Below are positions 40,955-49,841 of a stretch of DNA of 64,000 nucleotides, piece after piece (position 1 is the first letter of the stretch; every line of letters starts with the position of its first letter). The position numbers and the translations under genes are program-made. This DNA comes from JAHQVI01 sp963727575 (GTDB lineage Bacteria > Pseudomonadota > Alphaproteobacteria > Rhizobiales > Rhodomicrobiaceae), in NCBI GenBank assembly GCA_963727575.1, contig CAVSIA010000034.1, forward strand, positions 57,394 through 121,393. The letters are read 5' to 3'. The notes below the pieces were generated by a model. The model was given only the letters and a program-made list of their open reading frames with translations. It had not been told where the DNA came from and did not search any database.

Positions 40955-41281
40955 TTATGCCGTCACGCCGCCGAGCGGCTCGAATTCGGCGCCTGCGGTC
41001 TCGCGCTGTGCGAGGTCGGCGAGATAGGGCCAGGGGTAGATGCCGCGGTCCTGCCCGTCGGAAAAGGCGATGTTCGCCGCATAGGCGCCGACGAGTTCGA
41101 TGGCGGTGATGCGGACGTCGCCCGCCGGCGGCGCGATGCCGTCGATCCTTGCGCGCCTCGCCCCGGCGGAGCGGCATTCAGCACGCAGCAGCGCCGCGCC
41201 TATGGTCTCCGCCCGTCCGTCCGGCCAGATAATTCTGAGCAGTCGCCCGCCATCGCGGACTTCCAGACGCTCCGGCATCAT
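40955..41281 (-). CDS. DUF971 (gamma-butyrobetaine hydroxylase N-terminal-like) protein
   Basis: 108 residues. The DUF971 signature is visible: LEVRDGGRLLRIIWPDGRAETIGAALLRAECRS and then ITAIELVGAYAANIAFSDGQDRGIYPWPYLADLA. In Fe-S related proteins the domain is often fused or next to Mrp/ApbC-type factors, and a stand-alone form is common near redox genes. The usual zinc-binding residues of the eukaryotic hydroxylase domain are only partly kept. Start is ATG 41281 or the adjacent 41278. It is the first gene of the flavoprotein unit, 17 bases before the flavoprotein, and diverges from fdxA. Confidence 0.85.
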   Translation of the reverse strand: MMPERLEVRDGGRLLRIIWPDGRAETIGAALLRAECRSAGARRARIDGIAPPAGDVRITAIELVGAYAANIAFSDGQDRGIYPWPYLADLAQRETAGAEFEPLGGVTA

Positions 41282-41465
41282 GATCCGGTCTCCGTTCCCT
41301 GTCGTGGACCAGCATCCGGCAGCGGCCGCCCGCCGCGATAGCAATTAGTTGCCAAGCGATGAAATTTTCACGTCGGCTGCCTATCGCCGGGATTTGGCAA
41401 GTAATTGACCGACCGCCCCGCCGGCCGGTGCGATATTGCGCTTGATCAATGCGGAGATGGCGCCC

Positions 41466-41804
41466 ATGACCTATGTCGTCACAGACAACTGCATCCGGTG
41501 CAAATATATGGACTGCGTGTCCGTCTGCCCGGTTGATTGCTTCTACGAGGGCGAGCATATGCTCGTCATTCACCCCGACGAATGCATCGACTGCGGCGTC
41601 TGCGAGCCCGAATGCCCGGCGGAAGCGATCAAGGCGGATACGGAACCGGGACTGGAAAAATGGCTGGTGCTGAACGCGAAAATGGCGGCGGTTCTGCCCG
41701 TCATCACCGAAAAGCAGGATGCGCCGGCGGATCGGGAGGAATGGCTCGGTATCCAGGACAAGCTCAATAAGGTCTACGGCACCGAGGAACCAGCGCGCGT
41801 TTGA
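41466..41804 (+). CDS. fdxA: 7Fe/8Fe ferredoxin FdxA
   Basis: 112 residues. The N-terminal cluster region is MTYVVTDNCIRCKYMDCVSVCPVDCFYEG and the second is HPDECIDCGVCEPECPAEAIKAD, the cysteine pattern of [3Fe-4S][4Fe-4S] ferredoxins, with the family C-terminal helix W-x-NAKMAAVLPVITEK. It is divergent from the DUF971 gene (184-base gap) and followed by a ferredoxin-NADP reductase 67 bases later, so the two could exchange electrons. Confidence 0.95.
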   Translation: MTYVVTDNCIRCKYMDCVSVCPVDCFYEGEHMLVIHPDECIDCGVCEPECPAEAIKADTEPGLEKWLVLNAKMAAVLPVITEKQDAPADREEWLGIQDKLNKVYGTEEPARV

Positions 41805-41871
41805 TAAAACGTCCGATATGTTCTATATTCCGCGCAAACTGGGCGACACCCCCGCGTAAACGGATTGAATC

Positions 41872-42645
41872 ATGAGCAATTACCACGAAGAAACCGTTCT
41901 CACCGTCCACCACTGGACCGACCGGCTCTTCAGCTTCACCACCACCCGCACACCATCCTTCCGCTTCGTGAATGGTCAGTTCACCATGATCGGGCTGGAA
42001 ATCGAGGGCAAGCCGCTGGTGCGCGCCTACTCGATGGTCAGCACCAATTACGACGAGGAGCTGGAATTCTTCAGCATCAAGGTGCAGGAAGGCCCGCTGA
42101 CCTCGCGGCTTCAGCACATCAAGGTCGGCGACACCGTGCTGGTCGGCAAAAAGCCCACCGGAACGCTGATCCTCGACAACCTCATTCCCGGCCGCAATCT
42201 GTACCTCTTGTCCACCGGAACGGGTCTTGCCCCGTTCATGAGCGTCATTCGCGATCCGGAGACCTATGAGCGCTTCGAGAAGGTGGTGCTCGTCCACGGC
42301 TGCCGGCAGGTGGCCGAGCTCGCCTATGACGAGTTGATCCGGCGCGAGCTTCCGGAGCACGAATATCTGGGCGAACTGGTCGCCGGAAAGCTGCTCTATT
42401 ACCCGACCGTGACGCGCGAGGCTTTCGAGCATACCGGCCGCCTCACCAACCTGATCACGTCCGGCAAGCTGTTCGAGGATCTCGGCATCCCGCCGCTCGA
42501 TCCCGATCAGGACCGCGCCATGATCTGCGGCGGCCCGCAAATGCTGGAGGAGACCAAGAACCTCCTCCTCAAGCGCGGTTTCGTCGAAGGCTCGAGCGGC
42601 AAGCCCGCAACCTTCGTCATCGAGAAGGCGTTCGTGGAACGGTAG
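41872..42645 (+). CDS. fpr: Ferredoxin-NADP reductase
   Basis: 257 residues, moving electrons between NADPH and ferredoxin or flavodoxin through FAD. FAD-binding RAYSMVSTNYDEE, NADP-binding LLSTGTGLAPFMSVIRD and CGGPQMLEETKNLL, and the C-terminal FVER with its terminal aromatic region are complete, as in the bacterial class I FPR. It lies 67 bases after fdxA on the same strand and near the flavoprotein unit on the opposite strand. Confidence 0.95.
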   Translation: MSNYHEETVLTVHHWTDRLFSFTTTRTPSFRFVNGQFTMIGLEIEGKPLVRAYSMVSTNYDEELEFFSIKVQEGPLTSRLQHIKVGDTVLVGKKPTGTLILDNLIPGRNLYLLSTGTGLAPFMSVIRDPETYERFEKVVLVHGCRQVAELAYDELIRRELPEHEYLGELVAGKLLYYPTVTREAFEHTGRLTNLITSGKLFEDLGIPPLDPDQDRAMICGGPQMLEETKNLLLKRGFVEGSSGKPATFVIEKAFVER

Positions 42646-42656
42646 GGGCCCGCCAT

Positions 42657-42676
42657 ATCCCCGCGAAGGCGGGGAT
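42657..42676. repeat. Short palindrome after fpr
   Basis: ATCCCCGC and GCGGGGAT pair around GAAG, 12 bases after the fpr stop. There is no T-run. The same core recurs in the 30300-30376 repeat, so it is probably one of the dispersed elements and may also weakly terminate transcription. Confidence 0.55.
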
Positions 42677-42761
42677 GCGAGGCGGCTTTCGGAAAAATCC
42701 GACGCCTATACAGAAAGATAGAGCGGCTGACAATTCCAATTAAGGGTCCGCCGCTCGCCAA

Positions 42762-43256
42762 TCATGCGACCGGCAATGTCAAGGCCTTGGCGCTGACCAG
42801 GATTCCGTCCTCATCGGCGTAGAGCGTATGCCCCGGCACGAAATCGACGCCGCCGAGAGCAACCGTAATACCGACCGAACCGATACCGAGCTTGGTGCTC
42901 TTCTTCGGCGAGGAGCCGAGCGCGTAGATGCCGAAATCCATGGCGGCGACCTCCGCGACGTCGCGGATCGAGCCGTTCAGGACGATGCCGGCCCAGCCGT
43001 TCTTGCGCCCAAGCTCGGCAATCATGTCTCCGATGACGGCAAGACGCCTCGATCCGCCGGCATCGACGACCAGCACCCGTCCGCCGCCATCTTCCTCCAG
43101 ACAGCGACGGATCAACGCGTTGTCCTCGAAGGTCATGACCGTCTGGATCGGACCGTGGAAGCTGCGGCGGCGCCCGTAAAGCTTCAGCGGCAGATCACAA
43201 AAGCGGACCTCGGCATCGAAATGATCGACGAGATCGGCGGTCTTGATAATGTCCAT
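42762..43256 (-). CDS. RraA-like / HMG aldolase-fold protein
   Basis: 164 residues. The fold shows TADLVDHFDAEVRFCDLPLKLYG, VLVVDAGGSRRLAVIGDMIAELGRKNGWAGIVLNGSIRDVAEVAAMDFGIYALGS and then VGITVALGGVDFVPGHTLYADEDGILV. The GxAGIVxxGxIRD motif is the signature of the RraA/4-hydroxy-4-methyl-2-oxoglutarate aldolase family. RraA inhibits RNase E; other members are aldolases. The Asp and Arg used by the aldolase sites are present, so either activity is possible. A start at 43256 fits the conserved N-terminus; a longer open frame upstream does not. Confidence 0.85.
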   Translation of the reverse strand: MDIIKTADLVDHFDAEVRFCDLPLKLYGRRRSFHGPIQTVMTFEDNALIRRCLEEDGGGRVLVVDAGGSRRLAVIGDMIAELGRKNGWAGIVLNGSIRDVAEVAAMDFGIYALGSSPKKSTKLGIGSVGITVALGGVDFVPGHTLYADEDGILVSAKALTLPVA

Positions 43257-43448
43257 GACGGTCTTCCTGGTGGCGGATTGCGAGCAGGCCGGGCGTGACG
43301 GCCAACGGAATCTGCTTAACTGAGTCGACGCGAAGGCCAAACCGGGCAAGCCCTGCTCTTCACCTAAGACACAAGCAGTGTGACCCGAACCGCATTAACG
43401 GAGCTTACCGCAACCGACCCGCCTTGCCCCGGCCGGTCCCGAACGTGA

Positions 43449-43937
43449 TCACCCACCGAAGCCGTCGCGCTTCAGCCGGGTGATGATCAGATCGAGGCTG
43501 GAGAGGAATTTCGACCGGTCGCGCGGCGAAAACGGTTTCGGGCCGCCGGTTATCTGTCCGGCCGAGCGCAGATCTTCCATCAGATTGCGCGTCGCCAGCG
43601 CCATGCCGATCGAGGCTTCCTCGAGAATGCGCCCGATCGGCGAAATCACATCGGCGCCTGCCTTGATGCTGCGATGGGCGAGCGGCACATCGGCGGTGAT
43701 GACGATGCCGCCGCGCGCCGCCCGTTCGGCGATCCAGTCGTCCGCGGCATCGGGACCGGCGGAGACGACGACGCGCTCAATATTGGGCTCCCGCGGCACC
43801 GCCATGAAGCTGTTGCTGACGACATAGACCTTGATGCCATAGCGCTCGGCAACGCGGTAGATCTCCTGCTTAACCGGGCAGGCATCGGCGTCGACGTATA
43901 TGGAAATGGACGTTTCGGTGTCGCTCAACGCAGTCAT
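43449..43937 (-). CDS. DUF188 (YaiI/YqxD family) protein
   Basis: 162 residues with the family signature IYVDADACPVKQEIYRVAERYGIKVYVVSNS and ITADVPLAHRSIKAGADVISPIGRI, a Rossmann-like domain with conserved acidic residues resembling PIN nucleases. The function of this widespread family is not settled. It lies 20 bases after the DUF938 gene on the same strand, so the two are probably co-transcribed. Confidence 0.92.
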   Translation of the reverse strand: MTALSDTETSISIYVDADACPVKQEIYRVAERYGIKVYVVSNSFMAVPREPNIERVVVSAGPDAADDWIAERAARGGIVITADVPLAHRSIKAGADVISPIGRILEEASIGMALATRNLMEDLRSAGQITGGPKPFSPRDRSKFLSSLDLIITRLKRDGFGG

Positions 43938-43957
43938 CCAGTCAGAACAGCTCGCAA

Positions 43958-44566
43958 TTATACATGCCGCCGAAAGATAACGGACAGATTATTCGCCGGC
44001 ATTTCCTCGATGTCGGCCGGGCCGAAGCCCTGCGCGTCCGCCAACGCCTCGACGTCTTCCAGATCGCGCACGCCCCAAGCCGGGTGGCGGCTGCGCAGAT
44101 CCTCGTCGAACCAAGCGTTGCTGGGCGCGGTGTGGTGTCCGCCGCGCCGGAACGGCCCGTAGAGATAGAGAACGCCGCCCGGCGGCAGCAGGCGCGCGGC
44201 CCCGGCGACCAGCCCGATGGCAGCCTCCCAGGGCGCGATATGCATCATGTTGATGCACAGCACGGCATCGGCGTGGGAGATCGGCCACACCATCGCCGCG
44301 GCGTCGATCGAAATGGCCGGCCGCATATTGGTCAGCCCCAGCGCACCGGTCCACGCGTCGATGCTCGCCCGGGCGGCCGGATCGGGATCGCTTGGCTGGA
44401 ATACGAGGTCGGGATTGATGTTTGGCGCAAAGTGCACGATATGCTCACCTGACCCGCTTGCGATCTCAAGAACAAGTCCGCGCGCCGGCAGATGCCGGCG
44501 GAGGGTGTCCAGAATGGGCTCTCGGTTGCGGGCGGCGGCAGGCGCATGAAGTCGGGCGTCGCTCAT
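43958..44566 (-). CDS. DUF938 family protein, SAM-methyltransferase fold
   Basis: 202 residues. The N-terminal segment PAAARNREPILDTLRRHLPARGLVLEIASGSGEHIVHFAP carries the SAM-binding ExASGSGEH motif, followed by DAVLCINMMHIAPWEAAIGLVAGAARLLPPGGVLYLYGPFRRGGHHT, which together define DUF938. These proteins are predicted methyltransferases of unknown substrate. The ATG at 44566 is the natural start; the frame is open upstream but unrelated. It is divergent from the helicase gene. Confidence 0.88.
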   Translation of the reverse strand: MSDARLHAPAAARNREPILDTLRRHLPARGLVLEIASGSGEHIVHFAPNINPDLVFQPSDPDPAARASIDAWTGALGLTNMRPAISIDAAAMVWPISHADAVLCINMMHIAPWEAAIGLVAGAARLLPPGGVLYLYGPFRRGGHHTAPSNAWFDEDLRSRHPAWGVRDLEDVEALADAQGFGPADIEEMPANNLSVIFRRHV

Positions 44567-44781
44567 GCCCCGGTTGTGGCCCGGGGCAGCAGGCAGGTCA
44601 AGGCGGATATGGCCGGCAATCGCGCGTGTCCGCCCCAGGATCGGCTGTACAACGCAGCGAATGCCAAGTACTAAGTACCGGATTACATTGACGCGCCGCA
44701 CGATCCGTTGCGGCGATGTGCGCCATCGGAACGGATGACCCGAAGCCAGGCGCAGCAACCATGATTTCCGAAAGACGGGAA

Positions 44782-46653
44782 ATGACAGAGTTCGAAGGCA
44801 TTGCTCCTGCGCTTGGCCAGGCGCTGAACCGGCGCGGTTATTCCGAGCTGACGCCGGTGCAAAAAGCGGTTCTGGCGCCGGAGTTGACGGGCGCGGATGC
44901 GCTGGTCTCGGCGCAGACCGGGTCCGGCAAGACGGTCGCCTTCGGGCTGGCGTTCGCTCCGACACTGCTCGACGGCGCCGAGCGCTTCGGTCAGGCCAGC
45001 GCGCCGCTCGCCCTGGTCATCGCCCCGACGCGCGAGCTGGCGATGCAGGTCAAGCGCGAGCTGGAATGGCTTTACGAGCCGACCGGAGCGTCCGTTGCGT
45101 CCTGCGTCGGCGGCATGGACATGCGCAGCGAAAGGCGCGCGCTCGATCGCGGCGCGCATATCGTCGTCGGCACGCCCGGACGCCTGCGCGACCATATCGA
45201 GCGCCAATCGCTCGACGTCTCCGAACTGAAGGCCGTCGTGCTCGACGAAGCCGACGAGATGCTCGATCTGGGCTTTCGCGAGGACCTGGAGTTCATCCTC
45301 GAAGCCACGCCCGCCGAGCGACAGACGCTGCTGTTCTCCGCCACCGTGCCGCGGTCGATCGCCGACCTCGCGCGGCGATATCAGCGCAACGCGGTGCGCA
45401 TTGCCGCCAGCGGCGAACAGAAGCAGCATATCGACATCGAATACCGGGCGCTGACGGTTGCGCCGCAGGATCGGGAAAACGCGATCGTCAACGTCCTGCG
45501 CTATTTCGAGGCAGGGACCGCGCTGGTATTCTGCTCCACGCGCGCCACCGTCAATCACATGACCGCGCGCTTCAACAATCGCGGCTTTTCCGTCGTGGCG
45601 CTGTCCGGCGAGCTGAGCCAGAACGAGCGGACCCACGCGCTGCAAGCCATGCGCGACGGCCGCGCCCGGGTCTGCATCGCCACGGACGTCGCGGCACGCG
45701 GCATCGATCTGCCCAATCTCGAACTGGTGATCCACGCCGACCTGCCGACCAACCGGGAAACGCTGCTGCATCGCAGCGGTCGGACCGGCCGCGCCGGGCG
45801 CAAGGGCGTCAGCGTGCTGATCGTCCCGCATAATGCACGCCGGCGCGCCGAGCAATTGCTGAACGGCGCCAATATCCGCGCCCATTGGGGCAAGCCGCCT
45901 TCGGCCGACGAGGTGCTGCAGCAGGACGACGAGCGCATTCTCGCCGATTCGAGCCTCAGCGAGCCGCTGACGGAGGACGAACAGGCTCTGGTGCAGACGC
46001 TCCTGAGCCGCCACGGCATCGAGCAGATCGCGGCCGCCTTCATCCGCCGCCACCGCGCGGGACAGTCCGCGCCGGAGGAATTGCGCGACGCCGGTCCCCC
46101 GGAACGCGGACCCAAGCAGCGCAACGAATTCGGAGAGAGCGTCTGGTTCTCGATATCGGTGGGGCGCAAGCAGAACGCCGAGCCACGCTGGCTGCTGCCG
46201 ATGCTGTGCCGCGCGGGAGACCTGACCAAGCGCGACATCGGCGCGATCAAGCTGCAGAACGACGAGACCCACGTCCAGCTCGCCGCCGACAGCGCGGAGC
46301 GGTTCCTGGCGGCCATCGGCCCGAACCGGCTGCTGGAAAACAATATTCGGGTGAGACGCCTCGATGCCGAGCCGGAGACCGGCGGATATCGTGGCAAGCC
46401 CTATCAGAAGGCGCCGGCCGGCGAGCACAAGCCGGCCTTTGCCGGCAAGCGCAAGGACGGTCACCGGTTCGAGCCGAGACCGGGCGCGGCGGCCGCCGAA
46501 CTGGTGCCGGCGGACCGGGCGAAGGCGAAAAAACCGGGCAAGAAGCCGGGCAAGCCGAAGCTGGCAAAGCCGGCCCGTCACGGCGCTCAGCAGCACTCGG
46601 GGCCCTCGAAAGGCGGTTCCGACCGCCCCTCGAAAGCGTCCTCGTTTGGCTGA
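44782..46653 (+). CDS. DEAD-box RNA helicase with DbpA-like RNA-binding domain
   Basis: About 623 residues. Conserved motifs: Q-motif (YSELTPVQKAVL), I (AQTGSGKT), Ia (PTRELAMQ), Ib (TPGRLRD), II (DEAD in VVLDEADEMLDLGF), III (SAT), IV-V (ALVFCSTRA, VCIATDVAARGIDLPNL) and VI (HRSGRTGRAGRKG). The C-terminal domain (VWFSISVGRKQNAEPRWLLPMLCRAGDLTKRDIGAIKL) is the DbpA RNA-binding fold, with a basic Pro/Ala/Lys tail of about 90 residues. Such helicases act in ribosome assembly or RNA decay. I start at ATG 44782 because of the GGGAA just upstream; ATG 44761 is an alternative. Confidence 0.92.
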   Translation: MTEFEGIAPALGQALNRRGYSELTPVQKAVLAPELTGADALVSAQTGSGKTVAFGLAFAPTLLDGAERFGQASAPLALVIAPTRELAMQVKRELEWLYEPTGASVASCVGGMDMRSERRALDRGAHIVVGTPGRLRDHIERQSLDVSELKAVVLDEADEMLDLGFREDLEFILEATPAERQTLLFSATVPRSIADLARRYQRNAVRIAASGEQKQHIDIEYRALTVAPQDRENAIVNVLRYFEAGTALVFCSTRATVNHMTARFNNRGFSVVALSGELSQNERTHALQAMRDGRARVCIATDVAARGIDLPNLELVIHADLPTNRETLLHRSGRTGRAGRKGVSVLIVPHNARRRAEQLLNGANIRAHWGKPPSADEVLQQDDERILADSSLSEPLTEDEQALVQTLLSRHGIEQIAAAFIRRHRAGQSAPEELRDAGPPERGPKQRNEFGESVWFSISVGRKQNAEPRWLLPMLCRAGDLTKRDIGAIKLQNDETHVQLAADSAERFLAAIGPNRLLENNIRVRRLDAEPETGGYRGKPYQKAPAGEHKPAFAGKRKDGHRFEPRPGAAAAELVPADRAKAKKPGKKPGKPKLAKPARHGAQQHSGPSKGGSDRPSKASSFG

Positions 46654-46821
46654 GATTTGCCGCCCGGGCGCATGGCACCGGGCGCGGTCGGCATAGAGCG
46701 GCGGGCCGTTAGTCGAAATCGGCCGTGCCGCTCTACATGTTGTTTTGGCAACGGATTTATCGAGAACTTCCCATCCCCACCTTTACGGGGACAAGCTTTT
46801 CCCGATCGTGCCGTCGCCGAC

Positions 46822-47800
46822 TCATTCGCAGCCGGCGGCGCATTTACCGCTGCCGTCGAACTCCATGGTCTTTCCGCTCAGCGGCACGTAGACCGGCACC
46901 TTCGTCGCCTCGATGAATGTCTTCGTCTTCGTGCCGTCCTGAACCTTGCCGTCTTTAGTGGCCGGCTCGTTGGCGTGCGAGGCGATCACCGACGCCGGCT
47001 GAACCATCTCGTTGATCACCCAGGCCGCTTCTTTCGGACCGGTCGTGAACACGTCGCCGATGTTCATGACGGCGAAATTGGCCTTGTAATGATCATGCAC
47101 CACGAGCCGCTGTTCGGCGGTGATGCCGGTGTCGCCGGACAGATAGGCGACGAGGCCGTTCGAGAACTGCAGAACGAAGCCGGTGGGCGGGCCAAGCGAG
47201 ATGGTCAGCCCGTTATCGGCGAGTTGCTTCGCCAGGTCGCCTTCGAGAAAGTCGCGGGCTCAGCCCGTTGCTGTGCACGGCCGGCACGGTGGTGATCTTC
47301 ACCCCGCCGACATCGCGCGAGGCGCCGAACCGGACCAGCACGGACTGTGACGCGTCTCCGCCGGCCGCGGCGATCTTCTTGCCGAAGAACGACGCCATTT
47401 CCGAACCGACCAGCAGCTTCGCCTTCTTACCGACGACGATAGCCACGGTGTTGGATTCCGGCGTCATCTTCTTGGAAAAGTCCGGCTTCGCGCATGTGCC
47501 GGCATTGGCCGAGGGCTGGATGGCATCGCCCAGATGGTCGCCGTGGAGATGCGTCAGCAGAACGGCGTCGATCTTGTCGCCGAGGCGCGGATCGTCGGGC
47601 CCGCGCACCGTCCGCCCGGCATCGTAGAGGATCCGCGTCCCGTTCGGGTCTTCGAACAGAAGCGCGCGATCGAGCGGGCAGAACTCGCCGTCATGGCTGC
47701 CGAGCGGCGTGACCTTGACGTTCTGCGCCTGCGAAGGCTGCGCAGCCCCGCCGGCGAGCCCCGCCATCAGAATGAAGAATGCAACGGCATTGCGTCTCAT
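46822..47800 (-). CDS. Periplasmic metallo-beta-lactamase-fold hydrolase (one frame break)
   Basis: Reconstructed length 325 residues. Signal peptide MRRNAVAFFILMAGLAGGAAQPSQA is followed by the metal motif VLLTHLHGDHLGD (HxHxDH), GDTG in LSGDTGITAEQ and the last histidine in IASHANEP. Family resemblance is to UlaG-like metallo-hydrolases exported to the periplasm. The frame changes near 47254 (GAGCCCGCGAC): HSNGLSP is followed one base out of frame by DFLEGDLAKQL. The C-terminal Cys pair (GKCAAGCE) is unusual. The substrate is unknown. Confidence 0.85.
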
Positions 47801-47981
47801 CGTCGTCCTCCCATTTTTTTGTCGGTGTTTAGGCCCGGATATTCAAACGTCTCCCCTCCGGCGCGGTTGGCGGAGCGCCTACTTCTATGAGAACGGCCGC
47901 CAGCGCCAAACGGTTCGGCGCCGGCAACAGAACCCACCGCAGCGGCGATGTCGCCGCAGCCGAACTCGTCACTGATGCCGG

Positions 47982-48944
47982 TCAGCCGCATGCCCCGGTC
48001 CGGCCGCTTTCTCCCGCCTCTTCGCGCAGACCGCGCGCAATGTCCTTCTGCCTGTCGAAATCCGCACGCCGGCGGAGGATCTCATCCTGCGACAACCGCG
48101 CGATATTGCAATAGTCGAGCTTCCAATCCGGGCTGGCGCTCCATGCCAGCGGCGACTGCACCGTGGTCCGCGCGGTGGGCGCCCTATCCAGCACGCTCAA
48201 AGCGAGATCGAGCGTGGCGGCTTGCGACGCGCGGTCGTTCGGCCGCCCGGCGGCATTGCCCAGCGGGAAATCGGAGAACAGGAATCGCGGCACGCCGACA
48301 TGCTCGACGATGTCCTTGGCGCATCCCATGACGATCGTGGCAATGCCGTTCTCCTCCAGCAGGCGCGCGGCGAGGCTGACGCTCTGATGGCAGACGGGAC
48401 AGTTGGGAACGAGAATTGCCGCATCGGCCTCGTCGGCCTTGCAGCGGGCGAGGATCTCCGGCCCGTCGATTTCGAGCGTGGCGCGGTGGCTGCGATTGGT
48501 GGGCAGGCCGTGAAAGCGCGGGGCGATGGAGCCGATCCGCCCCGCGGCGAGGCTGGCTCGCAGTTGCGCCAGAGGGAAATAGGTTGCGAGGTCCTCGGCG
48601 GTGGTGTGATGGCGGTCGATGGCGACATGGGAAATACGCAGATCGTGGTCCGCGCGCGTGTCGCCCGAATAGACCGAATAGAATTTCGCCGCCGCGTTAT
48701 AGGGTGCGCCGGGTCCCTGGTCGCCCTTGTCCGGCTGATAGGGCGAGGCAGTGGTGATCAGCGCGAGGCGGCAGGCGGCGAGCGGCTTGGGCAGCGGATG
48801 AAACGGCGCGCCTGCGTAATGCGCCCACTCGTAAGGCGCACCATATCCGAGCGCCTCGTAATAGGTCCGGGTCCTGTGCATGTAGGGTATCGGCGTGTCG
48901 TGCGCCGCGGCGAAACCGAAAGCCGTGCCCCGCTCGTCCGTCAT
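47982..48944 (-). CDS. PrdB/GrdB-like reductase subunit homologue (Cys variant)
   Basis: 320 residues. The family motif LVPNCPVCHQSVSLAARLLEENGIATIVMGCAKDIVEHVGVPRFLFSDFPLGN corresponds to the segment of D-proline reductase PrdB and glycine/betaine reductase B subunits in which the active-site residue is selenocysteine; here the codon encodes Cys (NCPVC). The N-terminal HTPIPYMHRTRTYYEALGYGAPYEWAHY is the usual alphaproteobacterial start. No Grd/Prd partner genes are nearby, so this is a stand-alone aerobic homologue without known function. No signal peptide. Confidence 0.78.
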   Translation of the reverse strand: MTDERGTAFGFAAAHDTPIPYMHRTRTYYEALGYGAPYEWAHYAGAPFHPLPKPLAACRLALITTASPYQPDKGDQGPGAPYNAAAKFYSVYSGDTRADHDLRISHVAIDRHHTTAEDLATYFPLAQLRASLAAGRIGSIAPRFHGLPTNRSHRATLEIDGPEILARCKADEADAAILVPNCPVCHQSVSLAARLLEENGIATIVMGCAKDIVEHVGVPRFLFSDFPLGNAAGRPNDRASQAATLDLALSVLDRAPTARTTVQSPLAWSASPDWKLDYCNIARLSQDEILRRRADFDRQKDIARGLREEAGESGRTGACG

Positions 48945-49215
48945 CCCACCTCACAGTGTTGAGCGCCCCGCGGCCCATTCTGCGCGTGGCGCCATCGATT
49001 TGCGAGCCGGAATTATAAGTGCGCGGCTCACGTTTGTTGTGTATCGATCTTGCTGGATCACGCGAATTTTATGCCCGCATGTGTGGCGACAAGGTCTTGC
49101 GCCCGCCGCCGTCCGCGTTCCGCGGGTGTAGCGCGCGCGCCTCATTCGCCGGACTCAATGCGCCCGCGCCGTGCGCACGCGTTCCTTTTTCGGAAAAGGT
49201 GTGCGAGATTTCGCC

Positions 49216-49785
49216 ATGCGCAGATTGACCATAATCCCGGCCCTCATTATCTGGCTCGGCCTCATCGCCATCACCGCCGGCATGCTCTACCTATCCGGCC
49301 GCTCGCTGATCTGTGCCTGCGGGACGCTGAAATTCTTCGATTTGGCCCGCTTGCCGGCCGAGGATTCGCAGCACTTCCTGGATGTGTACAGCTTCAGCCA
49401 CATACTGCATGGGCTGCTATTCTACTTCGCGATCTGGCTGGTCGGGCGCGGGCGCATACCGTTCCTCGTGGCGCTGCTGCTCGCCACGGTTCTGGAGGGC
49501 GGCTGGGAGCTGTTCGAGAACAGCAAGTTCATCATCGACAGGTATCAGGGCGGGATCGCGGAAAACTATAATGGCGACAGCGTCATCAATTCCGTCGGCG
49601 ACGTGCTGACGATGTCCCTCGGGTTCCTGCTCGCCTCGCGCGTGCCGGTTTGGGCAAGCGTGTTGCTGTTCATCGGGGTCGAGGTCGGCATGGCATGGGC
49701 GATCCGCGACAATCTCACTCTCAACGTGATCAGCCTGACGCATCCGATCCCAGCGATTACCCAATGGCAGGAAGGCGTGCACTGA
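49216..49785 (+). CDS. DUF2585 family integral membrane protein
   Basis: 189 residues with about four membrane segments: IIPALIIWLGLIAITAGMLYLSG, ILHGLLFYFAIWLVGRGRIPFLVALLLATVLEGGWELFENS, VLTMSLGFLLASRVPVWASVLLFIGVEVGMAWAIR. The conserved CACGTLKFFD and ENYNGDSVINSVGDVLTMSLGF segments define DUF2585/UPF0314. The function is unknown. The start at 49216 lies at the end of an open frame and gives the family N-terminus; a start 15 codons upstream adds nothing recognisable. Confidence 0.9.
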   Translation: MRRLTIIPALIIWLGLIAITAGMLYLSGRSLICACGTLKFFDLARLPAEDSQHFLDVYSFSHILHGLLFYFAIWLVGRGRIPFLVALLLATVLEGGWELFENSKFIIDRYQGGIAENYNGDSVINSVGDVLTMSLGFLLASRVPVWASVLLFIGVEVGMAWAIRDNLTLNVISLTHPIPAITQWQEGVH

Positions 49786-49841
49786 GCGCCTTGCCCGCCG
49801 GCAAATCATTGCCTGAATGAGGGCGACCGCCTCACCCTCGG

